Shown piece by piece: positions 1 to 9,031 of a stretch of 39,359 nucleotides of DNA. The position numbers and the translations under genes are program-made. Where the stretch lies: the NCBI GenBank assembly GCA_964565715.1, contig CAZMGG010000045.1:1-39359 (forward strand), given 5' to 3'. The notes under the pieces were generated by a model that was not told where the DNA came from, ran no database searches, and worked only from the letters and a program-made list of their open reading frames with translations. The stretch comes from CAZMGG01 sp964565715. Its GTDB lineage: Bacteria > Planctomycetota > UBA1135 > UBA2386. Every line of letters begins with the position of its first letter. The stretch's first letter is position 1.

Positions 1-1496
1 AGGATGCCGGGCATCGTGCTGAGCAGGCGCACCTCGCCGAAGTTGGCCTGGCGGAGGCCGCGGTCGGTCCAGCCGGGGTCGTAGAGGGCGCGGATGTCGG
101 CGATGAGCTGGCTGTGGACGCGGCTCTGCAGGGTGGCGGAGCCGGCGGTGGCGCCGCCGTTGTAGATGAAGGTGTCGGTGCCCGCCCCGCCGCCGGCGTT
201 GGTGTGCAGCGAGAGGTAGGCGTCGGCACCGCGCCATTCGGCGTAGCGGGGCCGCGCGGTCACGTCGTCGTCGTTGTCCTGGCCGCCGCTGACGGAGTCG
301 TAGACGCTGGCGGGTGCGCCGGCGAACTGCGCCCAGTAGCGCGAACACTCCATCCAGCGGGGCCGGTTGCTGGTGCCGCTGCCGCGGCTGATCGAGCCGC
401 GGCCGCCGCCGATGCGCACCGCGTCGGCGATCACCACGGTGCCGATGCCGCTGGTCTGGTTGGACAGCGTGATGCGCGCGCCCTGGGCCGCGGTGAAGTG
501 GAAGCGGCCGAGGAACTCCCACGTGCGGTCGGCGCGGGTCTGGTCGATCGACACCAGTGTGCTGCCGCCGGAGTGATGCACCGTGTAGCGGGCATCGGTC
601 GTGCGGTTGGTGCCCGCACGATAGAAGGCATGGACCGGGTACTCGCCGTCCTGTGGCACCGGCAGGGTCCAGGTGGCGGTGGCGGTGGCGTTCGGGCCGA
701 CTGCGGCGTAGCGGTAGGAGCCGTTCTGGTAGCCCGAGGAGCCCGACGTGGTCCAGAAGCCGGTCTCGACGTAGCCCGGGGCGCCCTGGTCGTTGTCGGC
801 GAGGCGGTCGTGCTCGATCTGGCCGCGTTCGCGGCAGGAGATGACCCGCGCGCCCATGTCCTCGAGGGCCGGGATCAGGTACTGGATCGCGATCTCGTTG
901 GTGTGGATGTCCTCGGTGAGCCCGTCGATCTGGCCGCGCTGGGTGGTCCAGCCGAGCGACGAATGCCAGTAGTAGCCGTGGCCCGGCGAGACGGCGATGG
1001 TGCGACCCGACAGCGCGCCGGTGACCACGGCGCCATCCAGCGGGCCGCTGACCGGCGGCGGTGGCAGGGTGCTCGGATCGAGTCCGGGCAGCAGTTCGGC
1101 CAGCGCCACCTCGGGTCCGTTGCGGCGTTGCACGCGGAGGTGCACCGCCCGCGCGCCGCTCGTGTACAGCACCGTCTTGTCGATCTGCTCGATGGCGTGC
1201 TCGACGCAGCCGCCGATGAGCGCCAGCAGGAACACCTCGTCGGTGACGACGGTGACGACGTCGCCCTGCACCCGCAGGTCGAAGAGGCCGGTGCCCGGCG
1301 GCACGAGCGTGCGGAGCCCCTCTGCGCGTTCGGCGGCGGTGGGGCCCTGGAACAGGCGCAGCAGCGCTGCCCGCAGGTCGTGGTCGACCGGCAGGGCCTG
1401 GGTCAGGTTGCCGTTGCGCAGGAACAGGGCGCCCTGGGCGGGCAGCAGCGTGGAACTGCAGAGGGCGGCGACGACGAAGGGCAGGGCTCGGCGCAT
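1..1496 (-). CDS. Exported GerMN / N-acetylmuramoyl-L-alanine amidase (Amidase_3) with inserted golvesin-like domain, partial
   Basis: Zinc amidase predicted to cleave the bond between MurNAc and the stem peptide outside the cytoplasm. The start is ATG at 1496 and the frame is open to the window edge, so the C-terminus is missing (498 codons visible). A signal peptide spans about residues 1-21 (ends LLPAQG). Residues ~30-120 resemble a GerMN domain (GPTAAERAEGL, then a P-G-T segment). The amidase fold begins near residue 165 with SPGHG (His173), then Glu201 in HTNE and His431 in SLHTN, the expected zinc ligands; the C-terminal catalytic Glu would lie off the window. Residues ~240-362 form a golvesin/xanthan-lyase-like beta domain inserted between ligands two and three. 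It lies 69 nt downstream of two NamZ-like genes on the same strand, which supports a role in wall-fragment degradation. The amidase family is secure; the GerMN and golvesin labels are from memory of the patterns. Confidence 0.82.
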   Translation of the reverse strand, partial: MRRALPFVVAALCSSTLLPAQGALFLRNGNLTQALPVDHDLRAALLRLFQGPTAAERAEGLRTLVPPGTGLFDLRVQGDVVTVVTDEVFLLALIGGCVEHAIEQIDKTVLYTSGARAVHLRVQRRNGPEVALAELLPGLDPSTLPPPPVSGPLDGAVVTGALSGRTIAVSPGHGYYWHSSLGWTTQRGQIDGLTEDIHTNEIAIQYLIPALEDMGARVISCRERGQIEHDRLADNDQGAPGYVETGFWTTSGSSGYQNGSYRYAAVGPNATATATWTLPVPQDGEYPVHAFYRAGTNRTTDARYTVHHSGGSTLVSIDQTRADRTWEFLGRFHFTAAQGARITLSNQTSGIGTVVIADAVRIGGGRGSISRGSGTSNRPRWMECSRYWAQFAGAPASVYDSVSGGQDNDDDVTARPRYAEWRGADAYLSLHTNAGGGAGTDTFIYNGGATAGSATLQSRVHSQLIADIRALYDPGWTDRGLRQANFGEVRLLSTMPGI

Positions 1497-1565
1497 CGGA
1501 CGGAGGATGATGCCGCATCCTGCGGCCCCTGCCCAGGTTGTCCGGTTGCGCCGCTCGGGAAGTCG

Positions 1566-2753
1566 TCAGTAGAGCAGGAACGGCCGCACGCGCTGCCACC
1601 AGTCGGCAGGCGCCGCTGCCAAGGCCGGGAGCGCGTCGTCCGTGGCTGCGGTGTCGTCGATCCAGGCGCGGGCCTGGCTGCCGCCGGTGAGGATGTCGAT
1701 CGGCATCTTCTCGGTCTCGTACTCGTACGGCGGCGGCAGCCACGCGAAGCGCTCGGCGAAGACCGTGCGGATGGTGCGCAGCAGGCGCAGGGTCATCGCG
1801 TAGCTGCGGAACGCGGCTGGCTCGGTGACGTGCACGAACAGGCCGCCGCAGCCCTGCCCGCGCCACTTCTGGAATGTCGGCTCGAAGAACACCGGCCGCA
1901 GCATGGCGCCCGGCACGGCCTGGGGGCCGCCCAGCGCGTCGAGCAGGGCGTGCGGATCGAGCCAGGGCGCGCCGAACACCTCGAACGGCGTGGTGGTGCC
2001 GCGGCCCTCCGAGAGGCGGGTGCCCTCCAGCAGCACCTGGCCGGGATAGACCAGCGTGCCCTCCCAGCGCGGCAGGTTGGGCGAGGGCGGCAGCCAGGCG
2101 CGGCCGGTGTCGGGCCACAGGGTGCCCCGGCTCCAGCCCTGCATCGGCTGCACGTGCAGGTCGCAGGCGATCCGGTGTTCTTCGCGCAGGAGCCGCGCCA
2201 GTTCGGCGAGCGTGAGGCCGTGCCGCATCGGGATGGCCGCGAGGCCGACGAAGCTGCGAAACGCCAGATCGAGGGCCGGGCCCTCGGCGACCGCGCCGCC
2301 GATCGGGTTCGGCCGGTCCAGCACCAGGAGCGGGATCCCAGCCTCGGCGCAGGCTTCCATGGCGAGCAGCAGGGTCCAGACGTAGGTGTAGACCCGGGTG
2401 CCGACGTCCTGCAGGTCGACCACCAGCAGATCGAGGCCCGCCAGCATCTCCGGCGTCGGCTTGCGCGTCTCGCTGTAGAGGCTCCACTGCGGCACACCGA
2501 GGCGCGGATGCCGCGTGTGGCCGGTCTCGATCATGTTGTCCTGCTGCGCCGACCACAGGCCGTGCTGCGGGCCGAACAGCGCCTGCAGCCGGCCCGGAAA
2601 GCGCGCCGCCAGCAGATCGTGGCTGTAGTGGAACCGGTGGTCCACCGAGGCCTGGTTGCAGACGAGGCCGAAGGCGCGGGCCTGGGCCAGGATCGGCGGC
2701 GGCGTGGCCAGCGCCGCCTCGAGGCCGATGCGGACTCCGGGATCGGTGGTCAT
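1566..2753 (-). CDS. DUF1343 / NamZ-like exo-beta-N-acetylmuramidase paralogue without signal peptide
   Basis: This 395-residue protein belongs to the DUF1343 family (GH171). The characterised member NamZ releases MurNAc from the non-reducing end of peptidoglycan fragments. Family landmarks are present: FGPQHG (61-65), QDNM (71-74), VDLQDVGTRVYTY (112-124), VLDRPNP (144-150), IPMRHG, PSPN, EGTRLSEGRGTTTPFE and the terminal FLLY. Two things differ from the paralogue upstream. It starts directly with MTTDPG and has no signal peptide, so it is probably cytoplasmic. Its first motif reads P-Q-H-G where the paralogue has P-E-H-G. The ATG at 2753 overlaps the stop of the preceding gene (ATGA, 2750-2753), implying translational coupling. 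Family membership is clear; whether it has the same catalytic activity as NamZ is not. Confidence 0.85.
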   Translation of the reverse strand: MTTDPGVRIGLEAALATPPPILAQARAFGLVCNQASVDHRFHYSHDLLAARFPGRLQALFGPQHGLWSAQQDNMIETGHTRHPRLGVPQWSLYSETRKPTPEMLAGLDLLVVDLQDVGTRVYTYVWTLLLAMEACAEAGIPLLVLDRPNPIGGAVAEGPALDLAFRSFVGLAAIPMRHGLTLAELARLLREEHRIACDLHVQPMQGWSRGTLWPDTGRAWLPPSPNLPRWEGTLVYPGQVLLEGTRLSEGRGTTTPFEVFGAPWLDPHALLDALGGPQAVPGAMLRPVFFEPTFQKWRGQGCGGLFVHVTEPAAFRSYAMTLRLLRTIRTVFAERFAWLPPPYEYETEKMPIDILTGGSQARAWIDDTAATDDALPALAAAPADWWQRVRPFLLY

Positions 2754-3949
2754 CGGTAGAGCAGGAACGGGGTGCGCCGCAGCCGGAACAGCTCCAGCTC
2801 CTTGCGCCAGGACTCCTCCAGCTCGGCCGCCGAGGCGCCTTTGGCGAAGGCGTCGTAGGCCGCCTTCTCCCGCAGCAGCCAGTCGACCCGCTCGTGCTTC
2901 CAGTCCTTGGGAAACAGATCGCGCAGCGCGCAGCCGAGCCGCAGGCCCGTGGCCACGGGCCGGAACGTCGCCCAGTCGGTGATGACGATGTTGACGCCCG
3001 AGCAGCGCTCGCCCTTGTGCTTGCTGCTCGCGGGCGTGAACGTCACCGGCACGAAGGTCACGCCCGGGATCGCCTGCGCGTTCAGGTGCCCCGCCAGCGC
3101 GATGCCGTCGCACCACGGCGCGCCGACGATCTCGAACGGCGTGTCGGTGCCGCGGCCGACCGACAGGTTGGTGCCCTCCAGCACGCCGATGCCCGGATAC
3201 AGCAGCGCCTGGGTGAGGCAGCGCATGTTCGGGCTCGGGTTGACCCACGGCAGCCCCGTCCGGTCCCAGGTCATCTCGCGCTGCCAGCCCTGGCAGGCGA
3301 TCACCTGCAGGTCGCACTGCAGGCCGGTCTCGCCCTGGATCATCCGCGCCAGCTCGCCGGCGGTGAGGCCGTGCCGCAGCGGCACCGAGTGCCAGCCGAC
3401 GAAGTCGCGACGTTCCAGCTCCATCACCGGGCCTTCCATCAGCACGCCGCCGATCGGATTGGGCCGGTCCAGCACCACCATGCGCAGCTTGTGCTCGGCG
3501 GCTGCCTCCATGCACAGGCCCATCGTCGACACGTAGGTGTAGAAGCGGCAGCCGATGTCCTGGATGTCGAACACCAGGGTGTCGAGGCCTTCCAGCATGG
3601 CCTTGGTCGGCTTGCGCAGCTCGCCATACAGGCTGTTGACCGGCAGGCCGGTGGCGGCGTCGCGGCTGTCGCCGACCTTCTCGTCGAGCAGGCCCTCCCA
3701 GCCGTGTTCGGGCGAGAACAGGGCCTGCAGCTTGACGCCCTCGGCCGCGGCCAGCACGTCGACGGTGCGGCGTCCGTCCCAGGTGCGGCCGGTGTGGTTG
3801 GTGACGAGGCCGACGGTGCGCCCGCGCAGCGGCGCGAAGCCGTGGCCCACCAGCACGTCGATGCCGGCCAGCACCGGCGGCGGCTGGGCCGGTGCCGCGG
3901 TCGCCAGCAGGGCGGTGCAGAGGAGGAGGCACGAGGGGGCAGGCTGCAT
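2750..3949 (-). CDS. namZ: Exported exo-beta-N-acetylmuramidase (NamZ, DUF1343/GH171)
   Basis: A 399-residue exported member of DUF1343, whose Bacillus subtilis and Tannerella representatives are exo-N-acetylmuramidases. It has a signal peptide (residues 1-21, ending TAAPAQ). The full family signature follows: FSPEHGWEG (78-86, with Glu81), FDIQDIGCRFYTY (127-139), VLDRPNPIGG (159-168), HGLTAGELA, PSPNM, LEGTNLSVGRGTDTPFE and the terminal FLLYR. The start at 3949 is chosen because the signal peptide begins there; a TACGCT hexamer lies 10 nt upstream and no Shine-Dalgarno is visible. It is the first gene of a minus-strand unit with its paralogue (4-nt overlap) and the amidase, and diverges from the membrane-protein gene at 4091. 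Likely role: trimming MurNAc from wall fragments in the periplasm. Confidence 0.88.
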   Translation of the reverse strand: MQPAPSCLLLCTALLATAAPAQPPPVLAGIDVLVGHGFAPLRGRTVGLVTNHTGRTWDGRRTVDVLAAAEGVKLQALFSPEHGWEGLLDEKVGDSRDAATGLPVNSLYGELRKPTKAMLEGLDTLVFDIQDIGCRFYTYVSTMGLCMEAAAEHKLRMVVLDRPNPIGGVLMEGPVMELERRDFVGWHSVPLRHGLTAGELARMIQGETGLQCDLQVIACQGWQREMTWDRTGLPWVNPSPNMRCLTQALLYPGIGVLEGTNLSVGRGTDTPFEIVGAPWCDGIALAGHLNAQAIPGVTFVPVTFTPASSKHKGERCSGVNIVITDWATFRPVATGLRLGCALRDLFPKDWKHERVDWLLREKAAYDAFAKGASAAELEESWRKELELFRLRRTPFLLYR

Positions 3950-3959
3950 GGTGGCGGGC

Positions 3960-3965
3960 AGCGTA
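3960..3965 (-). promoter_or_regulatory. Candidate -10 hexamer (TACGCT) of the namZ unit
   Basis: TACGCT on the minus strand ends 10 nt before the ATG at 3949. It fits the pattern of short or absent 5' leaders seen at several other genes here, but the match to a sigma-70 -10 is only partial and no -35 is evident. Confidence 0.3.
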
Positions 3966-4077
3966 GGCGGGGGGGCAGCGACGGCAAGGCGGGGCAGGGC
4001 AACGTGGCCCCGGCCGGCGCCTTCCTGCACCATGGCAGGCCTGCGCCGGGAAGTCGCACGCGGCGGCGGCCGGTGGC

Positions 4078-4084
4078 AGGAGGA
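4078..4084 (+). promoter_or_regulatory. Strong Shine-Dalgarno (AGGAGGA) fixing the start at 4091
   Basis: AGGAGGA lies 6 nt before the ATG at 4091. It is one of the best ribosome-binding sites in the window and selects this ATG within a frame that stays open far upstream by chance. Confidence 0.75.
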
Positions 4085-4090
4085 CCCGCC

Positions 4091-5335
4091 ATGCCCCGAC
4101 GCCGTTCCGCCGAACAGCCCCCGCAGCTCCCCGGTCACGACGAACGGGCCGAGAAGGCCCGTGCCCGCCAGGAGTTCGCCCGCACCAAGCAGATCGTGCT
4201 GTATCTGCGGATGGTGTTCTGGGTCGGCTCGCTGGCGGCGCTGGTGAACGCGCTGATCTGGCACGCTCTGCCGATCGATCGCGACGAACTGGGCGGCTGG
4301 TACCTGCTGATCACCGGCGTGTACTGGGCGCAGGTCCTGCTGATGGCCGGCGACGCCCTGTTCGTGATGCGGGCGCCGTTCCCCTGGAGCATCGTTGCCG
4401 CCTCGCTGCACACGCTCAGCACGATCCTGGTGGTGTTCACCGCCGGCCCCATCGCGATCGCGATCTATGCGTTCCTGCTGCTCTGCTACTGGGCGGCGGT
4501 GGGCCAGGCGGCCAGGGTGCAGCGGCTGATGGCGGCGAATCCCGAGCTGCAGATCGTGCGCCGGCGGATCGCCAGCGAGCGGGTGGTGTCCGGCGGCGTC
4601 GCCGATGCCGCCCGTTCGCGGCGGCATCGCGAGCGCAGCGCCTCGGCGAAGGGCCGCATGCAGATGATCGGCATCGTCGGCGGTGCGATCCTGTTGCTGG
4701 CGGGGGTGATCTGGTGGCTGGCGCGGCCGCCGGCGGTGGACGACCGGGTGGCGTTGTTCGCCGGCGCCTGGGCGCGGGGGGACCAGAACACGATCGACCA
4801 CATGTTCGAACTGGGGCCAGGCGACGGCGACGCGCGGCGGCTGCGCGAGGGGCTGCAACGACGCGGCTGGAGCGAGGGCCGGCCGGCGCTTTCGCCCGGG
4901 GCCATCGACGAGCGGGAGGTGACGGCGAGCGCCCGGTTCGCCGTGGACGGGGGCGAGCTGGAGCTGTCCTTCCGGCGCGATCCGATCACCGAGCTGTGGG
5001 TGCTGCAGCGCGTTGGCCTGCCGCCGATCCGCACCGGACCGGTGGCGGACGGCGTGACCGCGCTGCGGACGGCCTGGGGTACGGGCACCGACGCGGTGAT
5101 CGGCATGCTCACCGACGGCATGAGCGCGCGGTTCGGGAATGGCCTGAAGGCGGCGTTCGAGCGGCGCGGCTGGGGGGAGCGGCGGCCGGAGCTGGGTGAG
5201 GGCCGGGTGCAGGAGCGCGGCGACGGCGAGGTCCGGATCACGTTCGACGTGGACGGCGACGAGCTGCGGTTCGACCTGGAATGGTGGCAGCCGCGCTGGC
5301 GCATCGCGTCGGTGCGCCTGCCGCGGGACGCCTGA
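4091..5335 (+). CDS. Unrecognised membrane protein with a duplicated extracytoplasmic domain
   Basis: I do not recognise the family of this 414-residue protein. Residues 1-36 are polar and charged. Hydrophobic segments follow at ~38-60, ~70-92, ~98-117 and ~118-137, then a basic stretch (140-190) and a fifth segment at ~191-211. The remainder contains two related units of about 90 residues, 221-313 and 322-411. Each begins with a WARG or WGTG-type turn, has an L-R/K-x-x-(L/F)-x-R-R-G-W core (GLQRRGW and AFERRGW), an acidic beta segment, and ends in an aromatic strand (ELWVLQRVGLPP and PRWRIASVRLP). The topology suggests a four-helix bundle plus an anchored sensor-like or binding module. It lies between the wall-degrading genes and a PKD protein on the opposite strand to namZ, so context does not define its job. 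The start is supported by AGGAGGA 6 nt upstream. Confidence 0.8.
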   Translation: MPRRRSAEQPPQLPGHDERAEKARARQEFARTKQIVLYLRMVFWVGSLAALVNALIWHALPIDRDELGGWYLLITGVYWAQVLLMAGDALFVMRAPFPWSIVAASLHTLSTILVVFTAGPIAIAIYAFLLLCYWAAVGQAARVQRLMAANPELQIVRRRIASERVVSGGVADAARSRRHRERSASAKGRMQMIGIVGGAILLLAGVIWWLARPPAVDDRVALFAGAWARGDQNTIDHMFELGPGDGDARRLREGLQRRGWSEGRPALSPGAIDEREVTASARFAVDGGELELSFRRDPITELWVLQRVGLPPIRTGPVADGVTALRTAWGTGTDAVIGMLTDGMSARFGNGLKAAFERRGWGERRPELGEGRVQERGDGEVRITFDVDGDELRFDLEWWQPRWRIASVRLPRDA

Positions 5336-5419
5336 CGCACCGCGCTCGCGGCCCGGCCGGATCCAGCGTAGAGGGGCGCCGGCTGGCCCACCCTGCCCGC
5401 CGGCCAGGACCCCTCACCC

Positions 5420-7537
5420 ATGAAGCCCACCCTCCTCGCGCCGCTCCTCGGGCTGCTGGCCCCGTTCGCCAGTGCCCAGCTCACCCTGGTGGCCCCCAAC
5501 GGCTACCAGAACGTCGAAGGCAACAGCAACCAGTCGATCCCGTGGGGCCAGACCACCGGCAACGCCCGCAGCCAGTTCCTCTACGACAGCGCCACGTTCA
5601 CCGGCCAGGGCGTCAGCACGCCGATCCGCATCAGCCGGCTGCGGTTCCGCGCCGACGCCATCGCCAACACCTGGACGGGCGGCAGCCGGCCGCAGATGCA
5701 GATCGACCTGTCCACCTGCCCGGTGGACTTCACCCAGATCGGCAACAACTTCAACGGCAACCACGGCGCCGACCGCACCACGGTGCTGAACGGGCCGATG
5801 ACGGTGCTGCCGGGCCAGGGCGGCAACCAGCCGGGGCCGTGGTACATCGACATCCCGCTCACCACCACGTTCGTCTACGACCCGACCAGCGGCGCCGACC
5901 TGTGCATGGACCTGCTGCTGACCGGCGCGGGCTGGACCGGGCAGACCGCGGCGTTCGACGCGGTGAGCGGCGTGGGCACGGTGCCGCCGCCGCTGGGCAG
6001 CCGGGTGTACGACACCACCACGGGCTCGCCGAACAACGCCACCGGCACCGTCGGCATGCACTACGCGGCGGTGTGCGAGTTCACCTATGCGCCGACCAGC
6101 GGCCTGTGGCCGGCGTTCACCGCGACGCCGCCGGGCGGGCCGGCGCCGCTGACGGTGCAGTTCACCGATCAGAGCCTGAGCAGCGATCCCGCCGGCGTCA
6201 TCGCCTGGCAGTGGGACCTGGACGGCGACAACGCCATCGACTCGACCCTCCAGCATCCGACCTTCACCTACGCGGCGTGCGGCAGCTACACCGTCACCCT
6301 GACGGCGATCGACGCGGTGCACGGTCCGGTGACGGTGAGCCGGCCCAACTTCATCGTCACCGACCAGGTGGCGCCGGACTTCACGTGGTCGGTGCAGCCG
6401 GCCAACATCATCCTGTTCACCGACACCACCACGCCGCCGGCGACGTCCTGGGCCTGGGACTTCGACGGCGACGGGTTGACCGACAGCACCGCGCAGAACC
6501 CGGCCTGGATCTATCCGGGCTGTCTGGCGGCGCACGTCCGGCTCACCGCCAGCCGCGCCTGCGGGCCGGCCGCCACCGTGCGCCGGTCGATCCCGCTCGC
6601 GCCGAACTCGCTGACCACGCTGCTGACCGGCGGCGCCGGCCTGCTCGGCGGGACCAGCGTCGGCCCCGGCAACCTGTTCGATCTGCAGGTGGTGAACCCG
6701 TCGGGCGTGAAGATCTGCGCGCTGACGGTGTGTCCCTACTCGGGGGCGATGGCGATCGGCACGCCGATCGGCTGCGAGGTGTGGATCACCGACGCGCCGG
6801 GTGGCTATGCCGGGAACCACACCAACGCCGCGGTCTGGCGCAAGGCGGCCACCGGCAGCGGCTTCTTCGACGGCGGCAACTCCGGCCGGCCGCGACCGGT
6901 GACCATGACCCTGGACCGCTCGATCTACCTGCCGATGGGCAGCTACGGCGTGGCGGTGCACATGGTGGGGGTGGGGATCGCGTATGGCACCGCCAACCTG
7001 ACCCGCACCAACGCCGACCTGGTGCTCACCGCCGGCGCGGCCAAGAGCACGCCGTTCAACGCGGCGATCACCAACTCGCGGGTCTGGCACGGCACGCTGC
7101 ACTACGACACCGCCCAGACCGGCGGTACCGCCGGCTTCGGCTACTTCGGGCCGGGTTGCAGCGGCACGCTGGGCATCTCCAGCCAGAGCTATGCCAGCCT
7201 GCCGCAGCTCGGCGGCACGTTCGCGGTGACGGTCAATCGGCTGCCGATCGACTCGATGTTCCACGTGCTGGGGCTGAGCCGGAGCGTCTCGACCTTCGGC
7301 CCGCTGCCGCTCGACCTCGGCGGCTTCGGCGCGCCGGGCTGCTCGATGCGGGTCAGCGCCGACGCGGTGACCTTCGTCGTCGGCCAGGGCGGGCTCGGCA
7401 CCTGGAGCGTGCCGCTGCCGGCCAACCAGGCGCTGGCCGGGATGGTCCTCTACAGCCAGCCGCTGGTGCTGGACCCGTCGGTGAACGCGATGGGCGCCGT
7501 GGTCGGTGACGCCTGCGGCATCCTGATCGGCCTGTAG
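5420..7537 (+). CDS. Secreted two-PKD-domain protein with conserved C-terminal tail domain
   Basis: A 705-residue exported protein with a signal peptide (1-19, ends FASAQ). Residues ~20-225 form a beta-rich domain of unknown type. Two PKD domains follow: about 230-315 (WDLDGDNAIDS) and 316-392 (WDFDGDGLTDS). An aromatic- and glycine-rich domain runs to about 565. The last ~135 residues begin near YFGPGCSG and include PLPLDLGGFGAPGC and LAGMVLYSQPLVLDP (672-686). That block recurs at the end of otherwise different proteins at 16088, 34274 and 36033, and partially at 29292, so it is probably a surface-anchoring or export module. The neighbouring symporter converges on it with a 4-nt gap. No enzymatic residues are recognised; a structural or adhesive role is inferred. 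Confidence 0.85.
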   Translation: MKPTLLAPLLGLLAPFASAQLTLVAPNGYQNVEGNSNQSIPWGQTTGNARSQFLYDSATFTGQGVSTPIRISRLRFRADAIANTWTGGSRPQMQIDLSTCPVDFTQIGNNFNGNHGADRTTVLNGPMTVLPGQGGNQPGPWYIDIPLTTTFVYDPTSGADLCMDLLLTGAGWTGQTAAFDAVSGVGTVPPPLGSRVYDTTTGSPNNATGTVGMHYAAVCEFTYAPTSGLWPAFTATPPGGPAPLTVQFTDQSLSSDPAGVIAWQWDLDGDNAIDSTLQHPTFTYAACGSYTVTLTAIDAVHGPVTVSRPNFIVTDQVAPDFTWSVQPANIILFTDTTTPPATSWAWDFDGDGLTDSTAQNPAWIYPGCLAAHVRLTASRACGPAATVRRSIPLAPNSLTTLLTGGAGLLGGTSVGPGNLFDLQVVNPSGVKICALTVCPYSGAMAIGTPIGCEVWITDAPGGYAGNHTNAAVWRKAATGSGFFDGGNSGRPRPVTMTLDRSIYLPMGSYGVAVHMVGVGIAYGTANLTRTNADLVLTAGAAKSTPFNAAITNSRVWHGTLHYDTAQTGGTAGFGYFGPGCSGTLGISSQSYASLPQLGGTFAVTVNRLPIDSMFHVLGLSRSVSTFGPLPLDLGGFGAPGCSMRVSADAVTFVVGQGGLGTWSVPLPANQALAGMVLYSQPLVLDPSVNAMGAVVGDACGILIGL

Positions 7538-7541
7538 CCGG

Positions 7542-9023
7542 TCAGGCGGCGCGGCGCGGGCCGGACAGGGCCCGCGCCGCCGCGCCGCCGAGGAACGTCG
7601 CGCCGGCGCCGACCAGGGCGAACCACGGCCAGGCCAGCTTGAAGTCCGACAGGTGCGGCAGCCCGAACTGCAGGAACGAGGTCACCAGCACCCCGGTCAG
7701 CAGCCCGGCGATCGCCGCGCCGGGCGTCGTGCCCTCGCCGAGCAGGGCCAGGAAGAACAGCCCGAGCAGGATGCCGGTGGTGAACGCGGCGATGGCCAGC
7801 ACCTGGCCGACCACGCTGCCGCCGCCGAGCCCGCTGATGCCGACGCCGATCTGCAGCACGCCGAACAGGAGCGTCGCCCAGCGCGCCATGCGGAACGCCG
7901 ACGGGTCGGCGGTGGTGCCGCCCTTCAGCGGCAGCAGGATGTCGTTCACCAGGGCCGACGCCGACGAGTTCAGCGAGCCCGACAGGGTCGACATGGCGGC
8001 GGCGAACACCGCGCCCAGCACGATGCCCTTCACGCCGGTCGGCAGGTGGTGCACCAGGAAGTCGATGAACACCGCGTCGCCCTTCTGGAACGGCTGCGCC
8101 GGCGGATGCTGCTGGTAGAAGGCCCACAAACCCACGCCGAGCAGCAGGAAGAAGGCGAACTGGGCCAGCACCACGAAGCCGCTCACCACCAGCGCCTTGC
8201 TGGCGTCGCGCTGGGAGCGCGCGCACAGGTAACGCTGGACGATGAGCTGGTCGACGCCGTGCGAGCCGAGCGACAGGAACAGGCCGCCGACGAGGCCCGC
8301 CCAGAAGGTGTGCGGGTCCTGCAGGTCCAGGGCGAAGGAGAACACCTGCAGGTGGGACTGGCCCCGCTCCGAAGCCAGCAGCTCAGAGATCCCGTCGCCG
8401 AGCCCCTGCCAGACCAGCACCGCCGCGAACAGCGCGCCCAGCATGTAGACGGCGAACTGCAGCACGTCGGTCCACACCACCGCCTTGACGCCGCCGAAGA
8501 ACGTGTAGACCAGGGTCGACAGGCCGACCACCAGCACCGCGGTGACCAGATCGACGGCGACCAGCTCCTGCACCACCAGCGCCGTCAGGTAGAGCCGCAG
8601 ACCGTCGGCGAGCGTGCGGGTGACCAGGAACAGGGCCGAGGCCAGCCCGCGCAGCACCGGCCCGAAGCGGACCTTCAGCACCTCGTAGGCGGTGAACAGC
8701 TCGCCCTGGAAGTAGAGCGGCAGCAGCAGCCGGGCGGCGACGATGCGGCCGATCACGTAGCCGAGCGGCAGCTGCAGGAAGCGCATGTCGCCGGGGCTGC
8801 CCGGCACGCCGTCGCCGAACGCCAGCCCCGGCACGCTGAGGAAGGTCACCGTGCTGGTCTCGGTGGCGACGATCGAGATCAGCAGCGCCAGCCACGGCAG
8901 GTCGCGGCCGCCCAGCAGGTAGTCCCTGGCGCTGCCCTGGCCGCGGCCGAGCCAGACGCCGAGCGCCACCATGCCGAGCAGGTAGAGGGCGACGATGGCG
9001 AGATCGATGGGGCCGATGGACAA
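7542..9023 (-). CDS. Sodium:solute symporter (SSS family), likely amino-sugar or wall-fragment uptake
   Basis: A 493-residue, strongly hydrophobic protein of the SSS/PutP-like family with about 13-14 membrane segments. Family features seen include the N-terminal IDLAIVALYLLGMVALG helix, LLGGRDLPW, VATETSTVTFLSVPG, a GGVKAVVWTDVLQ motif after TM5 and the SGSLNSSASALVNDIL segment. The start is called at TTG 9023: any upstream ATG would run deep into murQ, and starting at the first internal Met would delete helix 1. GGAG lies 8 nt before this TTG, the same arrangement as guaB. It diverges from murQ (55 nt apart). By position it is the best candidate importer for MurNAc, GlcNAc or anhydro-muropeptide sugars, with sodium as coupling ion. 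Unlike a PTS it would deliver an unphosphorylated sugar. The substrate is inferred from context only. Confidence 0.85.
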   Translation of the reverse strand: MSIGPIDLAIVALYLLGMVALGVWLGRGQGSARDYLLGGRDLPWLALLISIVATETSTVTFLSVPGLAFGDGVPGSPGDMRFLQLPLGYVIGRIVAARLLLPLYFQGELFTAYEVLKVRFGPVLRGLASALFLVTRTLADGLRLYLTALVVQELVAVDLVTAVLVVGLSTLVYTFFGGVKAVVWTDVLQFAVYMLGALFAAVLVWQGLGDGISELLASERGQSHLQVFSFALDLQDPHTFWAGLVGGLFLSLGSHGVDQLIVQRYLCARSQRDASKALVVSGFVVLAQFAFFLLLGVGLWAFYQQHPPAQPFQKGDAVFIDFLVHHLPTGVKGIVLGAVFAAAMSTLSGSLNSSASALVNDILLPLKGGTTADPSAFRMARWATLLFGVLQIGVGISGLGGGSVVGQVLAIAAFTTGILLGLFFLALLGEGTTPGAAIAGLLTGVLVTSFLQFGLPHLSDFKLAWPWFALVGAGATFLGGAAARALSGPRRAA

Positions 9024-9031
9024 GGCGGACG

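Noticed and set aside
114..2759. An 881-codon plus-strand open frame opposite the amidase and second NamZ gene
   Set aside because: It has no recognisable domain and mirrors minus-strand genes with clear catalytic motifs and an ATGA overlap.
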